A DNA stretch of 64,000 bases. It comes from Bog-756 sp963830165. GTDB taxonomy: Bacteria; Actinomycetota; Acidimicrobiia; Acidimicrobiales; RAAP-2. The stretch's first letter is position 1; every line of letters starts with the position of its first letter. Below are positions 39,996 to 47,964 of the stretch, piece by piece. The stretch is taken from contig CAWHKZ010000011.1 of assembly GCA_963830165.1 (NCBI GenBank), positions 868,001-932,000 on the forward strand, given 5' to 3'. A program made the position numbers and the translations under genes. Under the pieces are notes generated by a model. The model saw only the letters and a list, made by a program, of their open reading frames with translations. It did not search any database and was not told where the DNA came from.

Positions 39996-42083
39996 ATGAC
40001 CCTCCTCCGACGGTCCTCCTGGCGGGCCGCCATGACCAGCGCCTCCCGTTCGCTGTCGCGTGCCTCCTATCTGCAGAAGTGGCTGGTGCTCGGCGTGCTC
40101 ATCGGGGCGATGGCCGGGACGGGGGCCATCGTCTTCTACGAGGCGCTGCTCGCCTGTACCCACCTCTTCCTCGGTGTGCTGGCCGGCTATCACCCGCCCA
40201 CGCCGACCGGTGAGGGCGGCCATGCCGCCTCGGCCTACTTCACGCGGCCCTGGGCGCTGCCCCTGGTGGTGGGGCTCGGTGCGCTGCTCGGGGCGATCCT
40301 GGTGTTCCGGTTCGCCCCGGAGGCCGAAGGCCACGGCACCGACGCTGCCATCTCGGCCGTCCACCACAATCCCCGGGGCATCCGGTTCCGGGCCGTGGTC
40401 GTCAAGATCGTCGCGTCGGCCCTGACGATCGGGTCGGGCGGCTCCGGTGGTCGCGAGGGCCCTACCGGCCAGATCAGCGCCGGCTTCGCCTCCCTGTTGG
40501 CCCGGGAGCTGGACCTGAGTCCGGCCGACGCCCGGATCGCCGTGGTCACCGGCATCGGTTCGGGCATCGGTGCCATCTTCGGCGCCCCACTCGGCGGCGC
40601 CGTACTGGCCACCGAGATCCTCTACCGGGACGACGTCGATGCGACCGCACTCCTGCCCAGCTTCGTCGCCTCCGTCGTCGGCTACGTGATCTTCGGTGCG
40701 GCCGTCGGGTACACGCCGCTGTTCGGCTACAACACCAGCTACCACTTCACCGATCCGACCCATCTGGTCTGGTTCGCCCTGATCGGGGTACTGGGTGGCC
40801 TCGTCGGTCTGCTCTACGCCAAGGGCTTCTACGGGATCTCGGGCATCTTCGGCCGGATGCGGCTTCCCCGGTGGATCAAGCCCGCCATCGGCGGCGTCAT
40901 CGTGGGCTGCATCGGACTGGCGATCCCCGAGGTCCTCGGGACGGGGTACGGATGGATCCAACAGGGGCTCGGACCCCATCTCCTCACCCTTCCACTGTGG
41001 ATCGTGCTCGTCCTGCCGTTCGCCCGCATCCTGGCCACCGGCCTCTCGATCGGCTCGGGTGGCTCGGGGGGCATCTTCGGCCCGGGCATGGTCATCGGCG
41101 CCTTCATCGGCGCATCGGTCTGGCGACTGTTCGAGCCGCTCGTCCCGTCGATGTTCCACGACCCCGCGCCGTTCGTCATCGTGGGCATGATGTGCTGCTT
41201 CGGGAGCATCTCCCGGGCGCCACTGGCGGTGATGCTGATGGTGGCGGAGATGACCGGCAGCCTCTCGATCCTGGCACCGGCGATGATCGCCGTCGGCCTG
41301 GCCTGGTTCATCGTCCGGCGGGGCGACGACACCATCTACCGCAGCCAGCTCCGGAGTCGGGCCGATGCACCGGCCCGGCGACTGCTGACGGGCATGCCGG
41401 TCCTGTCGGCCGTCGTGGTCAGCGACGCCATGGCCCCACATCCGCTCGTGATCGCGGCGGGCTCGACCGCGGCTGCGGCCTCCCGACAGCTCGAGCAGGC
41501 CGGGGTCTCCGGTGCCCCGGTGGTCGATGACCAGGGCCGCTTCGAAGGGACGGTGACGCAGCAGTCGCTCGGTTCGGCCGACGGGGCGACCGAGCGACCG
41601 CTCGACGCCGTCGTCGACACGTCGGCGCCCAGCGTGGCCGCCGACGCCCACCTCGACGTCGCCCTCGACGCCCTGACGACGTCCCCCGACCACTGGGTCA
41701 CGGTCCTCGACGGCGAGCGCAAGGTGCTCGGCACCGTCGGAGTGACCGACGTGGTCCGCGGCTACCGGCTGGGCCTGTTGTCGAGCCTGCAGGACATGGA
41801 TGCGGTCGGTGGGCACGACGGGGCCAACCGGGTCCTCATCGACGCCGGGTCAGACCTCGTCGGGCGGACCCTCCGCCGCTCCGGCTTCCCGGCCAGCGTC
41901 ATCGTGACCACCATCCAGAGGCGCCGCGACCTGCTGGTCCCGGACGGGAGCACGGTGCTCGACGCCGGGGACGAGCTGGTCATCATCGGGCCCGCGGTGG
42001 ACATCGACGCCATCCGCCGGGCCTCGTCGAGCTCCCCACCCGGTCCGGTCGCACTCCACCCCGACCCGCCTGCCGGCGCCTAG
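39996..42083 (+). CDS. CLC-type chloride channel/antiporter with CBS pair and TrkA-C domain
   Basis: A membrane protein of about 695 residues. Some ten hydrophobic helices carry the CLC anion-pathway motifs: GSGGSGGREGPTGQ near residue 140, GSGIGAIFGAPLGGAVLATE, and GSGGSGGIFGPGMVIGAF. Then come two CBS modules (VVVSDAMAPHPLVI..., and TSPDHWVTVLDGERKVLGTVGVTDVVRGY). Last is a TrkA-C/RCK-C-like domain (GSDLVGRTLRRSGFPASVIVTTIQRR, VLDAGDELVIIGP). CBS modules usually bind adenine nucleotides. The TrkA-C tail suggests a further ligand input. ATG 39996 is chosen by gene spacing; 39960 and 40032 are possible. Confidence 0.93.
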   Translation: MTLLRRSSWRAAMTSASRSLSRASYLQKWLVLGVLIGAMAGTGAIVFYEALLACTHLFLGVLAGYHPPTPTGEGGHAASAYFTRPWALPLVVGLGALLGAILVFRFAPEAEGHGTDAAISAVHHNPRGIRFRAVVVKIVASALTIGSGGSGGREGPTGQISAGFASLLARELDLSPADARIAVVTGIGSGIGAIFGAPLGGAVLATEILYRDDVDATALLPSFVASVVGYVIFGAAVGYTPLFGYNTSYHFTDPTHLVWFALIGVLGGLVGLLYAKGFYGISGIFGRMRLPRWIKPAIGGVIVGCIGLAIPEVLGTGYGWIQQGLGPHLLTLPLWIVLVLPFARILATGLSIGSGGSGGIFGPGMVIGAFIGASVWRLFEPLVPSMFHDPAPFVIVGMMCCFGSISRAPLAVMLMVAEMTGSLSILAPAMIAVGLAWFIVRRGDDTIYRSQLRSRADAPARRLLTGMPVLSAVVVSDAMAPHPLVIAAGSTAAAASRQLEQAGVSGAPVVDDQGRFEGTVTQQSLGSADGATERPLDAVVDTSAPSVAADAHLDVALDALTTSPDHWVTVLDGERKVLGTVGVTDVVRGYRLGLLSSLQDMDAVGGHDGANRVLIDAGSDLVGRTLRRSGFPASVIVTTIQRRRDLLVPDGSTVLDAGDELVIIGPAVDIDAIRRASSSSPPGPVALHPDPPAGA

Positions 42084-42095
42084 CCCCCCGACCGC

Positions 42096-42117
42096 CACGA
42101 CCCGAGCACGGGCCGTG
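42096..42117. terminator. Bidirectional hairpin between CLC and racemase-family genes
   Basis: CACGACCCG and CGGGCCGTG pair over 9 bp with one mismatch around an AGCA loop. Flanking C- and G-runs can extend the stem. It lies in the 40-bp gap between converging genes. Confidence 0.55.
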
Positions 42118-42123
42118 CGGGGG

Positions 42124-42768
42124 TCACGGTCCGGCGAGTGCCACCGCCGCCTCCACCGCCGACCGTGGGCTGCTCAGGACGGGGGCGGTCGTCGTGCATC
42201 GAGGCACGGCGGCGGCCATCGAGGCTTGGGCGAGGACGACGACGTCCGTACGCGGGTCGAGGGAGTCAACCGCCGTGGCGATCGCGATCGCATAGCCGGA
42301 CAGGTCACCATCCTCGAAGAGGGACCAGGCGTCGGGGAGCACCACCTCGTCGATCGTCGGAGTCCGACCCTGGAGCCGTGCGACGTCGGTGAGCAACGCC
42401 ACGGTAGGTGCGACGGTGCTCCGCAGGGCAGCGACCACGGCGATCCGGGAACCGGAGTCGACCGCCAGTTCAGCCATCGGTCGATCGACCCGGACGACTG
42501 GAACCCCTGCCGCCCGTGAGAGCAGTTCTGCCGGTCCGCTGATGGTCGAGCACGTGCAGACGACCACGGAGGCTCCCCTCGCCGCCTCCTTCAGTCGAGC
42601 CGTGAGCAGTTCCGTGAGTTCCTCGTCGACACCCCCGCGCCTCCGTGCCTCGGCCAGGAGCCCCTGATCGACCACGTGTGTGGAGGGCCGCCCCGGTGAC
42701 ACTTCGGCGAGCAACCCGGTGAAGGTGTCGGTGTGCACGTCGGCGGTGTGGAGGAATCCGATGGTCAC
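42124..42768 (-). CDS. Asp/Glu/hydantoin racemase superfamily protein with a single active-site Cys
   Basis: A 214-residue protein of the Asp/Glu racemase fold. The first catalytic region VVVCTCSTISGPAELL carries Cys. The mirror region near the C-terminus, where racemases have GCxxL, reads VVVLAQASMAAAV and has no Cys. One-Cys members include arylmalonate decarboxylase- and maleate isomerase-like enzymes, so a racemase activity is doubtful. DRPMAELAVDSGSRIAVVAALRSTVAPTVALL is the central glycine/Ser region. The GTG at 42768 has no strong ribosome site. The gene stands alone, converging with CLC and following the arsenic cluster. Confidence 0.82.
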   Translation of the reverse strand: MTIGFLHTADVHTDTFTGLLAEVSPGRPSTHVVDQGLLAEARRRGGVDEELTELLTARLKEAARGASVVVCTCSTISGPAELLSRAAGVPVVRVDRPMAELAVDSGSRIAVVAALRSTVAPTVALLTDVARLQGRTPTIDEVVLPDAWSLFEDGDLSGYAIAIATAVDSLDPRTDVVVLAQASMAAAVPRCTTTAPVLSSPRSAVEAAVALAGP

Positions 42769-42823
42769 GGCTCAAGTGTCGCGCCGCGTCAGGCCTGCCC
42801 GCGACGCCGGTGGCTCCGAGCGG

Positions 42824-43258
42824 TCATCGGGTGCCCTCCACCGGGACGCCGGGGGCCGGAGGGGCCAACTCCGCGAGGAGCGCCTGCACCCTGCGGTCGA
42901 TCTCGTCGACGATCGGGCGCACGTCGTCGATGGACTTGCCCGCCGGGTCGGTCAGGTCCCAGTCGAGGTACCGCTTCCCGGGTAAGACGGGACAGGTGTC
43001 TCCGCAGCCCATCGTCACGATCACATCCGCCGCCCGGGCCGTCTCGTCGGTCAGCGGCTTCGGGAACTCCCGGCTCGGGTCCAGGCCCCGCTCGGTGAGG
43101 ATGGCCACGACGGACGGGTTGAGTCGGTCTCCCGGCTCGGAGCCGGCCGATTCGACGACGACCCGCCCCTGGGCATGGTGCTCCAGGAGGACACGTGCGG
43201 CGAGGCTGCGCCCCGAGTTGTGGACACAGAGGAACAGCACGATCGGCGTGGCGGTCAC
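42824..43258 (-). CDS. arsC: Arsenate reductase, low-molecular-weight phosphatase type
   Basis: A 144-residue ArsC. The P-loop is FLCVHNSGRSLAARVLLEHHA (CX5R, thiolate attack on arsenate). The second loop is TMGCGDTCPVLPGKRYLDWDLTDPAGKS, with two Cys placed for the disulfide relay, and Asp for acid-base help. This class couples to thioredoxin or mycothiol. GTG at 43258 overlaps the stop of the aquaglyceroporin gene (GTGA), so the pair is translated together. It reduces arsenate to arsenite, which then leaves through the neighbouring channel. It is the last gene of the arsI-channel-arsC operon. Confidence 0.94.
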   Translation of the reverse strand: MTATPIVLFLCVHNSGRSLAARVLLEHHAQGRVVVESAGSEPGDRLNPSVVAILTERGLDPSREFPKPLTDETARAADVIVTMGCGDTCPVLPGKRYLDWDLTDPAGKSIDDVRPIVDEIDRRVQALLAELAPPAPGVPVEGTR

Positions 43259-44028
43259 AGGGCCTCCTCGGCCGGGGCGGGTGGGACGGCTGCGACCAGG
43301 TCCGGTGCGGAGCTCCCGGTGGCATGGCGGGGGAACATGATGTCGGCAGCCTCGTCGGAGGTGATGTCCGGGTAGAGCAGCTTGATGACGAGGACGGCGA
43401 GGGCTCCACCGACCACCTGGGCCGCCACGAAGCTCGGGACCGAGGACGGGGCGATCCCGGCGAACGTGTCGGAGAACATCCTCCCGACCGAGATGGCCGG
43501 ATTGGCGAAGCTGGTCGAACTGGTGAAGAAGTAGGCCGCACCGATATAGGCCCCGACCGCGGCCGCCGCACTCCGGGACCGACCGCTCCGGGCCAGGGCG
43601 AAGATCACGAGGATCAGCCCCAGGGTGGCGACCACCTCGGAGAGGAAGTGCGCCGGGGAGGCCCGGTGCTTGGTCGAGATGCTCACCGCCGCCTTCGAGA
43701 ACATGAGGTTGGCGATCACCGCCCCTCCGACGCATCCACCGACCTGGACCGGGAGGTACGCCGACGCCGTGCCCCAACTCACGCCCCCGAAGGTGGCGTC
43801 GACGAAGGACACGACCGGGTTGAAGTGGGCGCCCGACACGGGCCCGAACATGAGGATGATGGCGTAGAGCCCGGCTGCGGTGGCCGCGGCGTTCTCGAGG
43901 AGCTGGAGCCCCACGTTGCCGGGCGAGAGCTGCTGGGCGGCGATCCCGGAGCCGATCACGATGGCCGCGAGGAATGCGCTGCCCAACAGCTCGGCAGTCA
44001 GTCGCCGCCACAGGGGGGGATCACCCAC
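43255..44028 (-). CDS. MIP family aquaglyceroporin, probable arsenite channel (AqpS-like)
   Basis: A 257-residue membrane channel with six predicted helices. The two half-helix motifs are HFNPVVSF (NPV variant) and FANPAISVGRMF (canonical NPA with Arg downstream). It is placed between arsI and arsC, overlapping arsC by 4 nt. In Sinorhizobium meliloti AqpS lets arsenite flow out down its gradient and replaces ArsB or Acr3 pumps. No pump gene is found here, so the same role is inferred. The GTG start at 44028 follows the arsI stop by 36 nt. The last 40 residues form a hydrophilic Ala/Pro-rich tail. Confidence 0.92.
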   Translation of the reverse strand: MGDPPLWRRLTAELLGSAFLAAIVIGSGIAAQQLSPGNVGLQLLENAAATAAGLYAIILMFGPVSGAHFNPVVSFVDATFGGVSWGTASAYLPVQVGGCVGGAVIANLMFSKAAVSISTKHRASPAHFLSEVVATLGLILVIFALARSGRSRSAAAAVGAYIGAAYFFTSSTSFANPAISVGRMFSDTFAGIAPSSVPSFVAAQVVGGALAVLVIKLLYPDITSDEAADIMFPRHATGSSAPDLVAAVPPAPAEEAL

Positions 44029-44064
44029 GTCTCGTGCCGTGCCCCGCTGGATCCGGGTGGCGCT

Positions 44065-44532
44065 TCAACAACACGCCGCCGGCCCGGCTGTCGCAACCGA
44101 GGTCCCGGCACAGCAGGCGGATCCGCCGGACGTGTCCTCCCGGTGTGGGGCGGGGTCGTCGGCCAGCACGGTGTAGGTCTCCCAGGGGGCCCCGTCCGGG
44201 TCCTCGACCCAGACCTTGTCCTGGACGGCGTAGCAGCACGACGTGGCCGTCTCGCCGGCTGTGGACAAGCCGCAGCCCGCCAGTCGATCGGTGGCGGCGG
44301 TGACCTCCCCGGTCGTGTCGACCTCGATGCCCAGGTGGTTGACGGCACCGTACGTGCCGTGTCCCCGCTCGGTTCCGACCTCGATGAGGACCAGCTTGAG
44401 AGGGGGGTCCGCGATCGCGAAGTTGGCGTATCCCGGCCGACGCTTGGCCGGGTCGGTGCCGAACAGCTTGGTGTAGAAGACGACGGCCTCGTCGATGTCC
44501 GCGACGTTCAGGGCCAGTTGAACTCTCGACAT
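44065..44532 (-). CDS. arsI: ArsI/CadI family C-As lyase (VOC fold)
   Basis: A 155-residue VOC-fold protein. The hallmark TSCCYAVQDKVWVEDPDG contains the vicinal Cys pair that binds trivalent arsenic in ArsI. His in VNHLGIEVDT and Glu in PWETYTV fit the iron site. ArsI uses Fe(II) and O2 to break the carbon-arsenic bond of methylarsenite and related compounds. The related CadI binds cadmium. A Cys-rich tail (GGSACCAGTS...AACC) adds thiols. GGAG lies 8 nt before the ATG at 44532, chosen over the in-frame ATG at 44571 that lies inside the operator. First gene of the operon divergent from arsR. Confidence 0.93.
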   Translation of the reverse strand: MSRVQLALNVADIDEAVVFYTKLFGTDPAKRRPGYANFAIADPPLKLVLIEVGTERGHGTYGAVNHLGIEVDTTGEVTAATDRLAGCGLSTAGETATSCCYAVQDKVWVEDPDGAPWETYTVLADDPAPHREDTSGGSACCAGTSVATAGPAACC

Positions 44533-44549
44533 GGTGGACTCCTCCTGTA

Positions 44550-44586
44550 GCATCGATGTGGATCGATGCATCGAGTATGGTTGATG
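44550..44586. promoter_or_regulatory. ArsR operator region with two overlapping inverted repeats
   Basis: GCATCGAT-GTGG-ATCGATGC (44550-44569) is a perfect 8-bp inverted repeat. Adjacent, CATCGA-N6-TTGATG (44569-44586) matches the ArsR/SmtB operator plan with one mismatch. A plus-strand -10 candidate TATGGT at 44576-44581 lies inside the second repeat, so ArsR binding would block its own promoter and probably the divergent arsI promoter. Confidence 0.7.
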
Positions 44587-44614
44587 TATCGACCAGAGTC
44601 AATGGGAGATCACG

Positions 44615-44968
44615 TTGCCGAATCCAGCAATCTCGCCGCCCCCACCGGCCTCCGCGGAGCTTTGCTGTGCCTCTGTGCTGGCCGCCCCGTTGAACGTCGA
44701 CGACGCCACCGAGCTGGCCCGGGCATTCAGCGCCCTGGCCGATCCGGTGCGGCTTCGACTGCTCAGCATCCTGGCTGCATCCACCGCCGGGGAGGTCTGT
44801 GTCTGCGACTTCGTCGGTCCGCTCGGAAGGAGCCAGCCGACGGTCTCCCACCACCTCAAGGTCCTGAGCGATGTCGGGCTGATCGAGGGCCGACGGCGGG
44901 GCAAGTGGGTCTGGTACTCCCTCGACCGGGACCGGTTGCGTGAGGTCCAGTTCTCCATCGGGAGCTGA
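44615..44968 (+). CDS. arsR: ArsR family metalloregulator
   Basis: A 117-residue ArsR/SmtB repressor. It has SALADPVRLRLLSILAAS, then GEVCVCDFVGPLGRSQPTVSHHLKVLSDVGLIEGRRRGKWVWYSL, a complete winged helix. The CVCDF motif is the classic arsenite site on the DNA-binding helix, and an N-terminal CCAS pair may give a third thiol. Binding of As(III) releases DNA. The start is TTG at 44615 with GGGAG 6-7 nt upstream. It is divergent from arsI-channel-arsC across 82 bp holding two inverted repeats. An N-terminal Pro-rich tail precedes the domain. Confidence 0.94.
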   Translation: MPNPAISPPPPASAELCCASVLAAPLNVDDATELARAFSALADPVRLRLLSILAASTAGEVCVCDFVGPLGRSQPTVSHHLKVLSDVGLIEGRRRGKWVWYSLDRDRLREVQFSIGS

Positions 44969-45008
44969 CGGTCCCGGGTGCCCCGCCCGCCCGATGACGT
45001 CCGGCCCG

Positions 45009-45545
45009 TCAGACCGAGTCGGGGCGTTCCAGCATCCACCGGGTGGTGGTCTGGTGGAAGTTGATGGAGCCCGGCGTCGCCTCGTGCGTGAAGAGATAGT
45101 GGAAGCCGGCACGCTGCAGCGTCCTGTTGGGGGCGGTGTTGAACGCGTTCGGCTCGGAGAACAGGCGCTCGAGCCGGAGGACACGGAAGTAGTGGCGAGC
45201 CGACTCCCTCACGAATCGAGCCCCGAACCCCCTGCCCCGCAGCTCCGGGCTCACGAGGTGGAGGTGCATGAACGCCTGGTCCCCGAACGTGATCCTGTCC
45301 GCAGAGCTGAAGCCCACCGGTTGGCCGTCGAGTTCCCAGATCAGCGACATGCCTTCTCGATCTTCGATCGGGAGGGCGTAGTCCGCCACGTAGGCGGAGC
45401 GCCAGGCCTCCCTGGTCTGCAGCGCGGCCCGGTCGACACCCAGCGTCAGGAGATGCTCGTCCGACGACTCGTGGAAGTAGTCGATCCGCATCCCGACCTC
45501 GGCAAGCTCCATCTCCCTCACGACGAGACGTGGAGGCGTCGGCAT
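45009..45545 (-). CDS. GNAT family N-acetyltransferase
   Basis: A 178-residue acetyl-CoA-dependent acetyltransferase. The CoA-binding motif A is HLHLVSPELRGRGFGARFVRESARHYFRVL, with RGRGFG. Motif B follows in RLFSEPNAFNTAPNRTLQRAGFHYL. The acceptor is not predictable. A minus-strand TACCGT box ends 8 nt before the ATG at 45545, and no good ribosome site is present (GAGGG lies only 3 nt away), so the mRNA may be leaderless. It converges on arsR across 40 bp but is not clearly part of the arsenic cluster. Confidence 0.88.
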   Translation of the reverse strand: MPTPPRLVVREMELAEVGMRIDYFHESSDEHLLTLGVDRAALQTREAWRSAYVADYALPIEDREGMSLIWELDGQPVGFSSADRITFGDQAFMHLHLVSPELRGRGFGARFVRESARHYFRVLRLERLFSEPNAFNTAPNRTLQRAGFHYLFTHEATPGSINFHQTTTRWMLERPDSV

Positions 45546-45553
45546 CGACCCTC

Positions 45554-45559
45554 ACGGTA
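45554..45559 (-). promoter_or_regulatory. -10 box of the GNAT gene (leaderless candidate)
   Basis: TACCGT on the minus strand is followed by 8 nt and the ATG at 45545. It is the same hexamer as in the promoter at 18183. Confidence 0.4.
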
Positions 45560-45694
45560 TCGCCCGGGAGTCCGGCGATGACGACGTGATCCCCACCTCG
45601 ATGATGCTGCGGTGGATCCGGCGCCCGATCCGATCCGGACCGGCGCCGGCCGTTGCCGCCCGACCGTGTGGCGGTGCGCCCGATGGCCCGTCGT

Positions 45695-46558
45695 TCAGTT
45701 CGTGCGTCCGCCGGTCTGCCCCTGGCGCAGCGAGTCGATGACCTGATCCAGCGTGCTCTGCGTCGGTGCCGCTCCCTCGTCGCGGTCGAGGGCGCCGTAG
45801 ACCTCCGAGGCGGCCCGATGGAAGCCGTCCGGTAGGTCGGCCTCGCGGAAGGTCCGGGCGATCTCCTCCATCTCCGGGCGCCAGCGCCACCCCTTGGTGA
45901 CGCCCTGCAGGGCGGCGGCCAGGGAGCGGTCGCCCAGTTCGGGCAGGGAGCCCTCCCATTCGGCGAGCAGCGCGTCGGTCTCCCCGAGCGTCTCGGCGAG
46001 AGCCCGGATGTCGAGCAGGAGGGCGGTGGTCCCCTTGGTCCACGCGGCGAAGCACATCTTGAGCGCTGACGCCGCGGTCGGGTCGTCGGAGAGCACGCGG
46101 GCATCCACTGCGGTCCCGGAGAACAGCTGGGCGATCCTGGGGCCGTCGGGTCCCGACAGGTAGAGCCGGGTGCCGGGCGAGCGGGCACTGGGTGGGCCGC
46201 CGATGATCCCGCCGTCCAGATAGGTGCCGCCGCCCACCTCGACCAGAGCCGCCACCTCGCGTGCCGTCGCCGGAGCGATGGCGTTGGCGTCGAGGTAGAC
46301 GCCCCGGAAGCCCGACACCTGCCGCGCCACGTCACGCGCGGCATCGGGCGGACAGATGGAGATGATGAGCTCACATCCGTCCCGCACGGCCTCCACCGAG
46401 CCCACGTCGGTGAGCCCGGCGGCCGACGCCCGGCGGGCCGACGCCGGGCTCCGGCCGGCCGAGGCCCACCACACGGCGTGTTCGGCGGCGAGGACGGCAC
46501 CGACGGCGGCGCCCATCTCGCCGGGATGGAGGACACCGATCGATCCGAACTGCGGCAT
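45695..46558 (-). CDS. NAD(P)-binding beta-hydroxyacid dehydrogenase-like protein with DUF1932-type C-terminus
   Basis: A 287-residue protein. The N-terminal Rossmann fold reads IGVLHPGEMGAAVGAVLA, a GxxxxGxMG loop as in 6-phosphogluconate and 3-hydroxyisobutyrate dehydrogenases. ICPPDAARDVARQ follows, then YLDANAIAPATAREVAALV. The C-terminal part has LKMCFAAWTKGTTALLLDIRALAE, where the usual catalytic Lys region (GxxxKxxxN) appears as SALKMCFAAWTKG. This resembles the DUF1932 group, whose substrates are unknown. ATG 46558 is chosen because AGGAGGT lies 6 nt upstream; the GTG at 46564 lies within that site. The stop is followed by 149 bp without genes. Confidence 0.85.
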   Translation of the reverse strand: MPQFGSIGVLHPGEMGAAVGAVLAAEHAVWWASAGRSPASARRASAAGLTDVGSVEAVRDGCELIISICPPDAARDVARQVSGFRGVYLDANAIAPATAREVAALVEVGGGTYLDGGIIGGPPSARSPGTRLYLSGPDGPRIAQLFSGTAVDARVLSDDPTAASALKMCFAAWTKGTTALLLDIRALAETLGETDALLAEWEGSLPELGDRSLAAALQGVTKGWRWRPEMEEIARTFREADLPDGFHRAASEVYGALDRDEGAAPTQSTLDQVIDSLRQGQTGGRTN

Positions 46559-46812
46559 GCCCACCTCCTGGGATCTACGGCCACGACACCCGAGCGGCAG
46601 ATTCCGGACGGTGCCCCTCCCGGAGCCTACGGTGCGTCCGGCCGACAGGCTCTCGCGGCACCACGGTCGACGAGCCTGATCCCCGGTACCTGGGCCCGCC
46701 GGGACGGTCGCCGCAGCAGTTCGACCAGGACGGCCTGCCCGCAGCCGGGGAGTGGCGTCACGGGGTCGTCGACGTCGATCGGTTCAGCCGCCCGCATCGC
46801 GGCGAGGTGGCG

Positions 46813-47698
46813 CTACCCACCGCCGAGGACGGATGACGCGACCCTACGGACGCGGTCGGCATCGGCGATGATGTCGAGCTCTACGACCCGGTCGTCGACG
46901 ACGGTGAAGGCCATGACGACGTGCGGCTGCCCGCCCAGCGTGACGACGGCGCCCGCCGCCCCGTTGACCAACGCAGGGTGGATCAGAGCTGCCGGATCGG
47001 CACCGAGACGGGCCTGCCGGGCGACGGCCGACGCGCCCCGGACGATCGTGGACGCGGCAGGGCGGCCCGGGCCGAAGTCGACCCGCAGGACGACGTCGGG
47101 GTGGAGCAGGGCGACCAGGGCGTCGAAGTCACCACCTCGGGCGGCCAGGAAGAAGGCGTCGACCACCGCACGTTGACGAGCGAGGTCGGGATCGGGGACC
47201 TCGGCGTCCCTGACCCGGGACCGTGCCCTGCTCGCCAGCTTCCTGGTCGCGACCGGGGACCGGTCCACCAGGGGGGCGATCTCCTCGAACGGCAGCCCGA
47301 ACATGTCGTGGAGCACGAAGGCCAGGCGCTCGGTGGGAGGCAGGGCGTCGAGCACGACCTGGAGCGCCAGGCCGACCGAGTCGGCGAGTAGCGCCTCCTC
47401 CTCCGGCGGGTGTCCCCCCGCCGGGCTGACGACCGGATCGGGCAGCTGCGCCTCCAGCGACTCCTCGTTCCGGACCTTCGCGCGACCGGAGCATGTTGAG
47501 GCAGACGCGCGCGACGATCGTCGTCAACCAGCCGCCGAGGTTCTCGACCTCGCTCGTCCCGGCCCGGCTGGCCCGGAGCCACGTGTCCTGGACGGCGTCG
47601 TCGGCGTCGGACAGCGAACCCAGCATCCGGTAGGCGACGGCCCGCAGGTGGGCCCTGAGCTCCTCGAACTGCTCCGCAAGCCGGTCGTCGTCGTCCAT
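46813..47698 (-). pseudogene. ECF41-type RNA polymerase sigma factor with SnoaL tail, split by a one-base frameshift
   Basis: Two overlapping frames together make one sigma factor. The 5' part (ATG 47698, GAGGA upstream) has region 2: AYRMLGSLSDADDAVQDTWLRAS and GWLTTIVARVCLNMLRSR. In that frame the text then turns to Gly/Arg-rich nonsense. The next frame continues naturally with KVRNEESLEAQLPDP, the LPPTERLAFVLHDMFGLPFEEIAPLV region 4, and a SnoaL-like domain with FFLAARGGDFDALVALLHPDVVLRVD. The switch lies at 47478-47486, within a CGCGCG run. One extra base, by mutation or sequencing error, explains it. The AhpD-like gene on the other side is the usual ECF41 partner. Confidence 0.82.
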
Positions 47699-47752
47699 CG
47701 GATACATCCTCGCCGATAGGTGTCACCACGATGTCCCCACAGCCACCGCCGA

Positions 47753-47918
47753 TGTGACCACGACGGGCGGGACCACCCACGCTCCCGCCTCCGTGGGTGC
47801 TGCCCGCCGGCTCCCCACGTCCGCTGAGCGGGCATCTCCCACCGTCCCGAGGCTCCCAACCGCTCTGTACGACGACGCATCCGGGCGCGGCGGTCACACT
47901 TCCCGGGTGCCAGGAGTC
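47753..47918. promoter_or_regulatory. Paired GGTCACA elements, candidate ECF41 promoters
   Basis: GGTCACA occurs on the minus strand at 47753-47759, facing the sigma gene. It occurs again on the plus strand at 47892-47898, facing the AhpD-like gene, where AGTC follows after 16 nt. ECF41 factors are reported to use a TGTCACA/CGTC-type promoter, which these elements resemble. Confidence 0.45.
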
Positions 47919-47964
47919 ATGGAGGGTGACGCGTTCGATCCGTCCACGTCGACAAGGAGCCGCA

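Noticed and set aside
46559..46835. Plus-strand frame ending at 46835 with gene-like wording (DQDGLPAAGEWRHGVVDVDRF)
   Set aside because: No start or ribosome site, no recognisable family, and it runs into the 3' end of the sigma gene. Kept only as a possible decayed fragment.
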